This document shows positions 10,680 to 20,783 of a DNA stretch of 64,000 bases, piece by piece. Under the pieces are notes generated by a model. That model was given only the letters and a program-made list of their open reading frames with translations. It was not told the origin of the DNA and searched no databases. Origin of the DNA: Kalmusia sp. IMI 367209 (Eukaryota; Ascomycota; Dothideomycetes; Pleosporales; Didymosphaeriaceae). The position numbers and the translations under genes are program-made. The DNA lies in assembly GCA_027946365.1 (NCBI GenBank), contig JAPEUQ010000010.1, positions 744,001 to 808,000 of the forward strand. Direction: 5' to 3'. Position 1 is the stretch's first letter, and every line of letters starts with the position of its first letter.

Positions 10680-11945
10680 CTACCATGTCCTTGCCGCAGT
10701 CAGAGGCAGCTCCTGATATTCCCGATCAGTAACTGCAAGCGATTCTTGCTTTTTGATAATGCTGTGGAGCAGTTTCAACTCATCCCTCTTCTCTTTCAGA
10801 TACCCTTGGACCACCGGATCATCACTGTGAAAGCCATGCTGACATAGAAGACGATTGAGCAATGCTACCCTTGCACGAGACTTTCGCGTCGTCTCACGCA
10901 GGTGATGGTAGCGCCATAGTTCAAATCCGTGTAGAATGTCTACAGATGGGCTAAGAACATCATCTAGAATATATGCCAAGGGGACTGCCGGTACAAGATC
11001 GACGTCGTTCAAGACGTGAAATGAACAGTCATCGTTACCGCATACGAGGCAAGCTCGGCATAGAGGACACCTGAAGTTGCTTTTCGATTGCTCAAGCCAT
11101 TTGATAGCACAGTCCTTGCAGAATACATGCTTGCAACGGCCCTTGCAAGGTGTTCGTAAATCGTGAGCGTCGTAAGCTTCTGTGCATATTGGACAATCTT
11201 GCTCAGGTGGTATTTCCGCGATAGTGAGACAATGACGCTCACGGAATAGATATAACTGATCTGGATCCCGAAGAAGGTTGGCCATCGCGTATGTCTCGTT
11301 CTTCCAGCAGCGAATGTTGCTGAGCACAAGTCTGACCTTCCGGAGTAACGTCAGCTCGGGGTATTGCTGCTGTACATGACAGACAGCAAGAAACTGCTGT
11401 TGATCTACACTACGGCTCTGGGGATTCGCTAGCATTGCTCCTTTGATCCAGCCACACATGTCGTGGAAATTGAGAAAGGGTTGGGATTGCAATGCGCGAG
11501 GGTGGATGAAAAGACCAGGCAGGAATTCGTGTGCAATAAGATTGAAAGCTGTCTCCTCGTCATTTTCCAGACTTGAAATAATACAAGAAGTAAAGTTCTG
11601 ATAGGCTTGCAATGCTTTGCCAACAGGACAATTGATCTTGTTCGCGAAGTCAGAGAGAAGAGCACAGTATCGCACAAGCGGGCGGATCCATTTGCCTCGC
11701 GAGAGTTCCAACCGCTTCTCGAGATCGACGACACTACGCTGGGGTCGTGGTGGAAGCTTCATGGTTGAATGGTTGCGGAGTGGCAAGTTCAGAGATCCTG
11801 GGAAATTTTTCCTAAGGTTTATATCGCGTTCGTCCATCTTGTCCAGGCGGACGGGCACCACAGAAGTGAAATATTCAACAGTTGCAATGACGCTACTCCA
11901 AATTTTGCTTCGACTGGAAAGCGAGCGTGAATGGCCACTTTGCAT
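10680..11945 (-). CDS. RING-finger protein (probable E3 ubiquitin ligase)
   Basis: Single-exon frame of 421 codons starting at ATG 11945 and stopping at TAG 10682-10680. Residues 251-296 form a C3HC4 RING: CPIC at 251-254, a CKGRCKHVFCKDC block, and CPLC near 293-296, with W between the last pairs. RING domains bind two zinc ions and recruit E2 enzymes for ubiquitin transfer. The ~245 residues before the RING are alpha-helical in character and the C-terminal ~120 residues are basic and helical; neither resembles a named domain to me. Five downstream Met codons exist within the first 70 residues, so the true start could be later (for example M37 or M62). No intron is needed. The substrate and cellular role cannot be inferred. 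Confidence 0.75.
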   Translation of the reverse strand: MQSGHSRSLSSRSKIWSSVIATVEYFTSVVPVRLDKMDERDINLRKNFPGSLNLPLRNHSTMKLPPRPQRSVVDLEKRLELSRGKWIRPLVRYCALLSDFANKINCPVGKALQAYQNFTSCIISSLENDEETAFNLIAHEFLPGLFIHPRALQSQPFLNFHDMCGWIKGAMLANPQSRSVDQQQFLAVCHVQQQYPELTLLRKVRLVLSNIRCWKNETYAMANLLRDPDQLYLFRERHCLTIAEIPPEQDCPICTEAYDAHDLRTPCKGRCKHVFCKDCAIKWLEQSKSNFRCPLCRACLVCGNDDCSFHVLNDVDLVPAVPLAYILDDVLSPSVDILHGFELWRYHHLRETTRKSRARVALLNRLLCQHGFHSDDPVVQGYLKEKRDELKLLHSIIKKQESLAVTDREYQELPLTAARTW

Positions 11946-12279
11946 TGTTCAACGACCTGTGGTCATGTGTCTGACCTCCACGATGTGTTCTAGCGGTGAG
12001 TTGCTGTCTAGTATCTCGCTGCCCCTCTCATCCCATCCTGAAATCCATGCTCAAAAGAACATATCATGAGCCAATTTCAGCTGCGAAGTAATTAAAAGAT
12101 ATGTAGATTATATAGCTACATACTCGGTCACTAGGCCGCTGGGAATTAATGGAGAAAGCGTGAGCTCCAGGTGCTCACATGCTCACTAATACGAGGGTAG
12201 ATACAGTACTGGGGTAAAAATCTGAACATATAATATGATTCAAATCACTAAAAGCTTTATTACATAATACGGACCTAGT
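11946..12279. other. Intergenic, AT-rich
   Basis: Between the RING gene start and the ZZ-protein stop. A TACTGGGGTAAA stretch near 12208 weakly resembles the core of the dispersed repeat family. No gene. Confidence 0.4.
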
Positions 12280-14229
12280 CTAACTTCTGGTAGACTCTCC
12301 TGAGCGGTGCGATTCACTCCTTAATAATAAATCTCCAACATCCCCACCTATCTGCGCGGATCCGATATGCGCCGAGCCCCTTACCAGCTCACTGATCCCC
12401 ACCGGCCCGGTAATCTCTTTACTCTTTCTCTTCTCCTTTGATTTTTCCTTCCCCTTTTGCTTCTCTTTCGCCTTCTCCCCCTTGGCCCTTTCCTTCTCCT
12501 TTGCCTTATCGACCTTCGCACTCTTGCCGGGGTCGACCTCTTTCACCTCCTGCTTCTCTGCTGTTGGGAGGTCGTTGGATTTCCAATACGTTAATCTCCC
12601 TAGGTCACCTTCCCGCGCCCTATCTTCACTCATCTTGAAACCTTGAGGATTCCTCTTCTTCTGCATCCGCAACGAATGCAATTCCCAATCCTTTAGTATT
12701 TGCAGCGTCGCCACGATGAGTGCGGGGTCTACGAGAGGCGAGCGGATGTACAACGCTTCGTCCGGTAGATTGACGAGCGTAAAGGAGCAAGTAGATTTGA
12801 CGGATTTGTTCGCAAGGCGGCATTGCTCGCAGATGTCATGGTCGACGCACGATTTGCACTTCCAGCGAAGACCATTGATTGGCGAGGCGCCGCAGCCTGC
12901 ACACGTCACGCGATGCACCTCGGCATAGTCGATGAATCCATCCCAATAAGCATGATCTGCTACGATTTCGCCATACAGCGGGTCGCGTCCTTTAGGCGCC
13001 ATGAAAAGCGCATGTCGGAGGGCGTCGTACCTCGCGCCATTCGTCGAGTTCAGCGGCGCATGTGCGACCCACAGATATACGCGTCCATCTGGCCCAATAA
13101 AGCGTAGGCTATCGTAGTTTGCAGCAGGGAGGTAGGTCGTTATGAGATCGATATTACTGGGCGTAGTGAGCAGCTCGCTTTTCCGTATGCCAGTACCATT
13201 GTCTATTCTGAGATTGTATATCCAATGTCCGGGTGCCATAGTCCAAGAGTATTTCGCATCACGAAGGCTGCCGCCACTGGACTTGAAAGTGAACGAAAAA
13301 GATGGCTCTATTGGATTGACTGCATTCTGAGATGAGCGAACGGTCCTCCATTGTCTACTCAGCGGTGTGTCAAGCCAATCCGTTGATTTTGGTGCTCTTG
13401 TGCTCGATGCATACAGGGTTTCTCTGACTGGTGGAAGCCTCCATTGTGGCGGGTATGGGACTTCTCTGTGCACTTCTAGATATGTTGCTAACGCAGTAGG
13501 AGACATGTGTGGTTGTGATGGCGGCGGTAGTGGTGCTGGCTGCGAGATGGACACAGCAAGTGGATAATCAAACCCAGCAGTAGATACGGGTCGCGGCCCA
13601 ACTACAACTTCAGGCAGGCTCTGAGCGTGTGGTGTCGGCGGCGGTACATTGTCGTTCTCACTTAGACCAGGATGTGCCATCAACATTCTCCCGTCGTTTG
13701 TTTCAAACGAAGTTGGTGGAGGTCCGAAAGAGTCTGGTCCATAGAACGGCATGGATGAGAAGCTTTCAGAGTGAGGTCTCGGTGGTAAACGTGGCCCGGG
13801 TGTATCGAGTTGATTTTGTGAGGCTCGTGGGGTTAGGGTAGGTGTGTCGCGTAGAGAATAGTTTGATGGACGAAGGCTCAGATTACTGTTCGACCTTCGT
13901 CTTGCTTCCTCCACTTCCATGTTTTGTAACTTGTGGGCTAGGAGTTCGTCTTCGTTCAACTGCTGCGCTGATGTTGTAGTCGGCGGCGCCTGTGGAAGTG
14001 CTGCAGGAAGCTCTGCTACGAACGGGCTAGGCGATGTTGTTCCATAATGTGGTTGGATATAAGAAGCACGCTGTCCCGAATAGTTATATTCGCTCGAAAA
14101 ACTTTGTGGCAGGCCATGGTCAGGTTGCTGTGTTGTAGGATACTGCTGATATACCGGTGGTTGTGGTTGCTCAGCGAATGGGTATTGTGAGTATTGCGGG
14201 TATTGATGACTCGGATTTGGCGACGACAT
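12280..14229 (-). CDS. ZZ-type zinc-finger protein with basic C-terminal tail
   Basis: Single exon, 649 residues from ATG 14229 (MSSPNPSHQYPQYSQYP). The frame is open upstream to 14370, but that extension is hydrophobic and unlike the Gln/Pro/Tyr-rich start, so the later ATG is preferred. Residues 1-260 are Pro/Gln/Ser-rich and probably disordered. About 260-435 is a conserved globular region. Residues 439-485 hold a ZZ-type finger: CAGC (443-446), WKCKSC (456-461), ICEQC (466-470). ZZ domains bind zinc and usually mediate protein contacts, for example with histone tails. Residues ~560-610 are an alternating Lys/Glu tract, a possible nuclear signal or coiled coil. The His pair that ends canonical ZZ domains is not obvious. 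Function otherwise unknown. Confidence 0.75.
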   Translation of the reverse strand: MSSPNPSHQYPQYSQYPFAEQPQPPVYQQYPTTQQPDHGLPQSFSSEYNYSGQRASYIQPHYGTTSPSPFVAELPAALPQAPPTTTSAQQLNEDELLAHKLQNMEVEEARRRSNSNLSLRPSNYSLRDTPTLTPRASQNQLDTPGPRLPPRPHSESFSSMPFYGPDSFGPPPTSFETNDGRMLMAHPGLSENDNVPPPTPHAQSLPEVVVGPRPVSTAGFDYPLAVSISQPAPLPPPSQPHMSPTALATYLEVHREVPYPPQWRLPPVRETLYASSTRAPKSTDWLDTPLSRQWRTVRSSQNAVNPIEPSFSFTFKSSGGSLRDAKYSWTMAPGHWIYNLRIDNGTGIRKSELLTTPSNIDLITTYLPAANYDSLRFIGPDGRVYLWVAHAPLNSTNGARYDALRHALFMAPKGRDPLYGEIVADHAYWDGFIDYAEVHRVTCAGCGASPINGLRWKCKSCVDHDICEQCRLANKSVKSTCSFTLVNLPDEALYIRSPLVDPALIVATLQILKDWELHSLRMQKKRNPQGFKMSEDRAREGDLGRLTYWKSNDLPTAEKQEVKEVDPGKSAKVDKAKEKERAKGEKAKEKQKGKEKSKEKRKSKEITGPVGISELVRGSAHIGSAQIGGDVGDLLLRSESHRSGESTRS

Positions 14230-15240
14230 CTTTACAGAGACAGTAGAGGGTCGGATTTGGGCCGTATGTGAGATGTGATAAACTACATGGAGAAACAAAG
14301 ATAATATGCGAAGGCGGAGATTCGTGAAGGATTTGGCCCCATTGCTCGCCCAACGGGTGCAGTGCCACACTTAGCCTGAAACGGTAGTGGCTTAGACTAA
14401 GAGGGCGAAATCGCAGTAACGAGCGAACGATGATCTCGGGGCTTTGATGTTCGCAGTGGAGAGTCTACGCAGATGAGCGAGCAGGAACGCGCAAAGCTAT
14501 GGTAGCGTTGTGAGCGAGGCTGGGGGCCTAAGATGGCTCTTGACGTCAGCCACCACAAGTGTGTCACCATTGTCGCCTTGTACTTTCGCGAAAGTCTTTC
14601 CTAATCTGGAATTTAAACTGCGATTTTTGGTGTCAGGTATTTAGAAAAGTCGTCGTCCACAAGTACAGTGCCACGATGCTATCAAAATTGCAGAACACAG
14701 AATTTGGCGTTCGGGCCAGAAGTTTGTCTGGCATCGTTACGTACTCCGATCGTCAAGGTCATGTACGTAGTGTTTAATCTCCAGTACAAGAGAGGAAGAA
14801 AATATAGGTCGATCCACGAGATGTGACGCTTTTTTTTTAACGCGCTCACACAATGCCGGTCCTTCAGCTTGATGAGCCAGACTCAAACACCACCTAAGAG
14901 ACCAATACAGTGGTGGCCGGCATCGGCTTCCGTTTCCTGCGCTCCGGTTCTTCTGACCGCACAGTCGCAAGAAACGCACTTACTAAATGACAATAACCGA
15001 TCCGAAATGCAAGAATCAGTGTTACTGGACTCCGAGTAGGGCTATGGCAACCGTGACGAGTTCAGTGCTACAAGTTGGGCAGAAGTGCAATTGACCAATC
15101 AAATGACGCTTATTAATGTCTTTCTCTATATGCTTGCGACTAACCCCACTTCGGCAGGGTACAGTGTTTCGGGCCGATAGCCGACAGTCATTTTGGCCTG
15201 CCGAAAGGCGTGCAGAGTCGCACCTCCGTCAGTCTTCGCA
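14230..15240. other. Divergent promoter region, no supported gene
   Basis: About 1 kb between the ZZ gene (minus) and the Zn2Cys6 regulator (plus), so it probably carries both promoters. Short frames at 14559-14777 and 14737-14979 show no coding character. Confidence 0.5.
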
Positions 15241-17912
15241 ATGCCGCCTAAGCGGACTTGGTCGCAGACCAACAATGATCCGGATGGCTCATCCATGTCG
15301 CCGGCGACGCGACCTCGACTTTCCGAGCCGGCCATTGATGGTGCGTCTGGCTCTATGCCAAGCATATCACGGAAAGTCAAAGCCTGTGTACGTAAGGCCC
15401 GAGGTCACGTAGATGTTTCTCATTGAGAGATGAAGACTACTATTTCACTTTGCTGAGACCATACGGTACCTATCCCTCCCTCCTTGACTCATACTGACTT
15501 GTACCCGCAGGCTTCCTGTAGAAAAATGAAGGTATTTGCTAATTCTAAAGTTCCTTTACCCTTCGAGATGACTGATACATGGGCAGATAAAATGCATCAT
15601 GAAGGACGGACCGCCATGTCAACGATGCTCCGAGAGAAACTTGTCTTGTGTGTTGAACAAGAGCTTACAAACATTGATTGAAGAGCGCTCGCAATGGAAA
15701 AATACCGTCATCTCCGACCTAGACAACATTCACACTGCCTTACAGCAAGTCCTTGGCAGATTAGATCTTCCTCTACTCTCGGCCCTTCAAACACACACTT
15801 CTGAACATCCCAATGTCTGTCAATCACCTCACGATTATAACATAGAAAAGGAGGAAGCTGGACCTTCATGCGATAACTCACCCCGTATCTCTCCCCGCGA
15901 GGATGCCGTACCCCATGTTCCTATCGAGTCACTTTATCAGATCACGAGGCTAAGAGCGCTTCGTTCGGACGATACAGATGAACCCAAGCCCACCTTGACC
16001 AATAGTCCCGATCACCCTGTGAGTGACTTCATTAGCAACGGACTGATCAGCCTAGAGGACGCCAAGCGTTTGGTGGATTTCTACTTGAATAGAATAGATC
16101 ACTTCATGTACAAGATTGGCCGTGGGAGGTATCGCGATCTGGAGACTTTGCGTCGTGGTTCGCCTTTGTTGACTGCATGCATCTGCGCTGTTGCAGCGCT
16201 ACATGATCCGACGAGTAATCACCTCTACGGGATATGCAAGCGCGAATTTCAACGTCTTATGGCCGCCTCGATGTTCGATCGCCGGGTCGACCACGACCAC
16301 TTGAGGGCTATGTGTATCGGTGAGATTTTCAGCAATACTCTTTCTTACTTCTTACTAACTTGACCGGCTACAATATAGGAGCATACTGGCTTCACGATAT
16401 CTCATGGACCTTGTCTGGCTATGCTATTCGACGTGCAACAGAAGCCAATATGAGTAGCAACTACTACCGCGTCTTGTCGAAAGGTGGAGAGGAGGCCTTG
16501 GATTGTGTAAGAATATGGTACGTACTATTACTAGACGAGTGTTTGAGAACGTTCATTCTGCGTATCGTGTCTACTGGGTAATACCATGCACAATGAGTCC
16601 TTAGAATTTGTTCATGCACTACAGATCACTTGATCACATTTCTTCTAGCTTGCTTATACTTTTGCAGGTACGTTCTTTATATTTGCGACAATCATTTGTC
16701 AATCTGTAGGTAATACCCAGCACAAAATCGGGTACCTTTCAACCAACTCATTATCGCAATTGTAGTGATGTCTGTACCTTTCAGACATTTTGCCGCGCCA
16801 GCTAGTTGAGGCCCATAAGACCCTGTCCCTCTTTTCGTGGACTACACTGACTTTGTCCCTTCATATTTAGTATACGGAAGACCTTCTATCTTAAGAGAGG
16901 ATGCTATCGTAACCGGCTGGGAAAAATTGCTGAAATTGAAAAATTTCACCGAGTCTGATAAGCGGCTCGTAAGCCAGATGGCATTACTCACGATCATGAG
17001 CAACGTCCGTGAGCTTTTCGGTCCCGACACTGGTGAGCCTGTGCCGCAGGCTTTTGCGCCACAGTTGTTAAATTTCAGCCGGCAAATTGATCAATGGATG
17101 GGCTATTGGACGACAGAGCTACTCAGTAAGTAAGCCTGCAATACTTACAGGACAATAGTTTTGATATTCCTTGTGCATATTATGCATTTTGGGATAACTC
17201 AGCCTACAATGAGCCTTTAAGCTTCCTAGTAATTGATGCAAATTGCCGACTGCTAACGTTGACAGAACTTCATTGGCACATCGGAAAATTTCCCACCAGA
17301 GGTGCCATCCTTCACCATCACCTTGCGAAATTACATCTACATTCTCATGTTTTCCGTGGACTAAAAGGTGGCCCGGTGCCACCCCACTTTCAAGACAGTG
17401 CCGCAGCCGCCGTCTCAGCTGCGACCTCTACAATCGAAATGCTTCTGACCGACTACGATATTCAACAAGGCTTAGTCGGTATTCCCCACTACCTACATTC
17501 GATGATTGCGTTTGCGTGCGTCTTCCTCCTCAAGATTGCCGCTCAACACAGCGGGCAATACATTGAAGATGCTGTGGTCCACGACCTTACCAAAAAAGCG
17601 GTCCAACAATTTAGAGCTACATCGGTAGGAAAGTGGCATTTGGTACATCTGATGGCCGAGGGGCTTTCTAAGACTATCAATTCAACAACAAACACTGCCC
17701 AACCCGGTATGCCGATAACCAGGCAAGATGCCAGGCAGGATGGTCCTCACTTCACTCAATCTCCAAACATGGCGTCGTTCTCAGCGACCAACGGATTTTA
17801 TGATGGCGATCCTATGAACAACATTCTCGATGATGACTATGGGTTAACTTCGTCTTTTCTGAGTATTCAACCCGGAGAGCTGGACTTCAATTTCCCGGGC
17901 TTTGGTCTTTGA
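15241..17912 (+). CDS. Zn2Cys6 transcription factor with fungal middle homology region
   Basis: Model: join(15241..15387, 15511..15531, 15587..16319, 16379..16517, 16668..16705, 16871..17125, 17266..17912), 659 residues, frame-consistent at all six joins. The zinc cluster is C49-x2-C52-x6-C59-x7-C67-x2-C70-x6-C77, a canonical DNA-binding C6 cluster. It is split by two introns so that its core ASCRKMK is on a 21-nt exon. A coiled-coil-like linker follows (LIEERSQWKNTVISDLDNI). The middle homology region includes GAYWLHDISWTLSGYAIRRA and the YICDNHLSI / LYGRP signature found in fungal_trans regulators. Introns 4 and 6 (150 and 140 nt) carry copies of the dispersed repeat. Its neighbour is an MDR reductase that could be a target. 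Target pathway unknown. Confidence 0.85.
16530..16605 (+). repeat. Dispersed repeat copy inside intron 4 of the Zn2Cys6 gene
   Basis: GTTTGAGAAC, then GCGTATCGTGTCTACTGGG, then ATGCACAATGAGTCCTTAG. It matches, in order, the blocks seen at 8970, 9355, 30200 and (reverse) 55090. It lies entirely inside the 16518-16667 intron. Confidence 0.55.
17150..17220 (+). repeat. Dispersed repeat copy inside intron 6 of the Zn2Cys6 gene
   Basis: GTTTTGATATTCC, then CATATTATGCATTTTGGG, then ATAACTCAGCCTACAATGAG. It contains the same ordered blocks as the other copies and lies inside the 17126-17265 intron. Confidence 0.5.
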
Positions 17913-19038
17913 TATGGATTTTCGACACAAGAGGGCGACGCTATAGTACACAAACAGGCTTTCCTGTGTTACTCGCTGGACTCCAAATCTATTGGAATGC
18001 ACGGCCAGACAATCTCGTACCTGGTCTACTCCCACCACGTATGCAGCCACTTCATCTGTACATGACAAACCGGGAGCTCTGTGCTCACTGCGTTCGAGCT
18101 CTTTTGAAATAGAAAGGGCTTGAGTCGGACTTCAGATAGAGTCGCCATCCTCATCGTTTGGTTTCCAGCATCCAACAACCGTCCATCAGAAACATTTATA
18201 ACAAGCAGGTATTTTTGGAAGATGAAGTACGCTCTTTCGATTATTGCTGGAGTCTATCACCTCTAATGTTAATTTTGTATATATAAGAAAGCCGGAGATG
18301 CGTCGGTGAGATAGAATATGAGATCCATGACAGCACTCGGCCTTTAGAATGACCCGACACTGATCTCAACGTGAACCGAGCCAAAGTAAAAGAGCAAAGA
18401 TTTAGATACTAGCGACTTATATGTATTCAGGAGTCTCTAGTAGAACTAATTGAAGCAAGAGCTGGGTTCCCTGCAAGAGCGAGGAAGGAATTGGGTATTC
18501 CGAAGAAGAGCTCAAAACCAACGCAGCCTGCTGAGAAGCCCGAGAAGTACCATTGGTGGTATTATCTTGATTCGGAGAAGAAGTTGGTGGAGGTCCCGCC
18601 TTCGTAGGTTTATATATTCAAACCGGAAGTATGATGGACGGAGCGAACATATGCTTCCCTGGTGCAGCTTCTTTCACTCCGTCTTATCTATGCTTTTACT
18701 GTCTTTACACGCATCGCTATCATCATCTGCATCGCATGACTTTGCTAGAATAGGATTTCCCCAGAGATATCCGATAGAGCGACACCGGCCATGGTGGTCA
18801 GAAGATCCAGCCGCGAAGCGTCACGATGTCCGGAAGAACGTGTTCTCTTTTGGCTTAGCGCGACTTCCCCACGTTTATATCACGACGCAGGTTCAAAAAA
18901 TCAGCACTGCGAACATCACTGCTATGAGATTAGCCGAGGCTTTAGCTGGAGAGCAGAAAAGGGACTGGTTCGAAATTCTGATATTGGAGATGAAGCTGAT
19001 CTATCTTTCTTCAAGTAAAGCTGGCATCCCAAGCTATC
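17913..19038. other. Intergenic with one orphan coding-like segment
   Basis: Downstream of the regulator and downstream of the MDR reductase (convergent). A long plus frame (18450-19070) has no domain features; a shorter frame at 18431-18607 looks more protein-like and is listed separately. Confidence 0.4.
18431..18607 (+). other. Orphan exon-like segment (58 codons, possible gene fragment)
   Basis: After an acceptor-like TATTCAG at 18424-18430 the frame reads ESLVELIEARAGFPARARK and on through a Lys/Pro-rich stretch to YHWWYYLDSEKK, ending VEVPPS and TAG. The composition is protein-like and has the feel of a final exon, but I find no matching upstream exon with a start. It may be the relic of a decayed gene or chance. 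I do not recognise the family. Confidence 0.2.
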
Positions 19039-20144
19039 TTAAAGCTCAACTACCAGCTTCGTTGCACTAACACCAGCCTTGGACATCTTTAACCCCTTAT
19101 CAATATACTCCAGTCCTTTGCCTACAACCTTAGGCGGCGGGAGACATTTCAAATCTCCAGCCTCGAGCGCTGGCGTGACATAGTCCTTCCAGACCGGCGT
19201 TGCGATGTCGTTAACAGCAAAGATCATTCCCGTCTTCACGTTATCGGGGACCTCAGTAGGGGGCGGGTGAACACAAGCGAGATGACCTCCACCGAGCTTT
19301 GAGAGTATAGCTAGATCATGGGTGTACGTCTCCGGGATGGAGATAGCGTCGAAGATGCCTGCGAACTCGGACGTGCCAATCGCCGCCACGACTTTCTCAA
19401 TCAGAGCAGGATCCTTGTGATCAAAGACATCGGCTGCTCCACAGCGCTTGCTAAACTCGAGGTTATGTGAGCCGGAGATGGCGATGATCTTGATCCCAGC
19501 AGCGGTGGCGATCTGAGTCGTCATGGAACCGACAGAGGAAGAGCCGCCAAATACGACGAGCGCCTTGCCTGTGGACGGCGCTGGTTTCTCAAGCGATGGG
19601 TATGGCAGACCAAGAGCGGGTGTCAGGACGCCAGGCATACACGGCCCTGGTTCTTTTAGGCTTAAAGCGCAAACGGCAGCCTCTAGTGCAAAAGGTACGA
19701 CGACGCCGTCGGTGAAAGAGATAGAGTTCGGAAGGATGGCCGCTTTATTGGCTGGTACGACGGAGTACAAAGCGTAGGCCGCATCCTGCGGGCGACCACT
19801 GACGAGGTTTATCGTGTGCCTAGTATTTCTTAATATTGTATCCTTCTGAAATATGAGGGGGAATGGGGTCCGACTTACGCGATTACTCGATCACCCCTCT
19901 TGAAGCAGGTGACATCGGGTCCTACTTCGTACACCTCACCGGCCACGTCGCAGCCGAAGTTTGCAGGCCACTGCTGGATAAATACACCATGGTCCTGCAT
20001 GTGCCAGTCGAGCGGATTGATTGCAACGGCAGCATTCTTGACGACAATCTCGCCGGCGCCCGCCGTGGGTAGCGGAGCCTGGGACACTTCCAGGGATTTC
20101 CCGGCCTCTTTCAGCCATGCAGCCTGATTTTCGGGTGTAGACAT
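19039..20144 (-). CDS. Zinc-type alcohol dehydrogenase-like (MDR) oxidoreductase, enoyl reductase-like
   Basis: Model: complement of join(19039..19819, 19879..20144), 348 residues, with a 59-nt intron (GTAAGT...ACTAG) and an exact frame join (VIA|HTINLV). It belongs to the medium-chain dehydrogenase/reductase superfamily: N-terminal GroES-like fold with GCDVAGEVYEVG (64-75) and GDRVIAHT, then a Rossmann fold with VVFGGSSSVGSMTTQ (about 178-192) binding NADPH. The catalytic-zinc cysteine/histidine set of true alcohol dehydrogenases is not evident, as in the quinone-reductase and trans-enoyl-reductase branch, including enzymes encoded beside fungal PKS genes. No PKS is present here. The substrate is unknown. 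Convergent with the Zn2Cys6 regulator upstream, which may control it; that link is inference. Confidence 0.85.
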
Positions 20145-20783
20145 TCTGCTTCCGCGGTGTTGGATCTGGTGTTCAACTATGGAATTGAGAAGCTATGCTA
20201 TGATATAGGCATTGACTGCGGCAATAGGTCGTCTTTATACGCAGCTGGAAGACTACAGTGTGAGCAACGCAAAGACATGATTTCCAATGGCATTTCAAAG
20301 CACAAGGAGAAGTGGGTGAATATGTACACAGGCCAAAGTTACTCGAGGGGATTGATTGGGCGGCTCACGCGACTGTCTGAATAATCGAAGAGCGAGGGTC
20401 AGTGGAACAGCACCTGGCAAAACATTGGCACGAGAACCGCATGTCCTGTTCGAGACTGACGGAGACTTTTGCGAGTTTTGATCAAGCGGACCAATGGTAG
20501 GCCCACTCCAACGCTAGCCTGTTCCACCGGTGGCCCTACGGGGCGTATCGGGCTTAGCGTTGACCGATCGATCGCCCGGGGTATACTGGCGCATCAACAT
20601 AAAGGGTTGGCCTTGAGCCTGCTCAGAGGTATTAGCAGAAGAAAGCTGACATTGCCCTACAGTAGGAATCTTCTAGTCCCCTTAGTCACCATTGTTCGGA
20701 TTGACCCAACATAGTATTCCACGACCAAGTCGGCCATTCGATGGTAGACCGGATTAACACATTGTACCACCCAAGATCCAGGC
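20145..20783. other. Divergent promoter region
   Basis: Between the MDR reductase (minus) and the OrsD-like gene (plus). Only short meaningless frames are present (20157-20384, 20469-20714). Confidence 0.5.
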
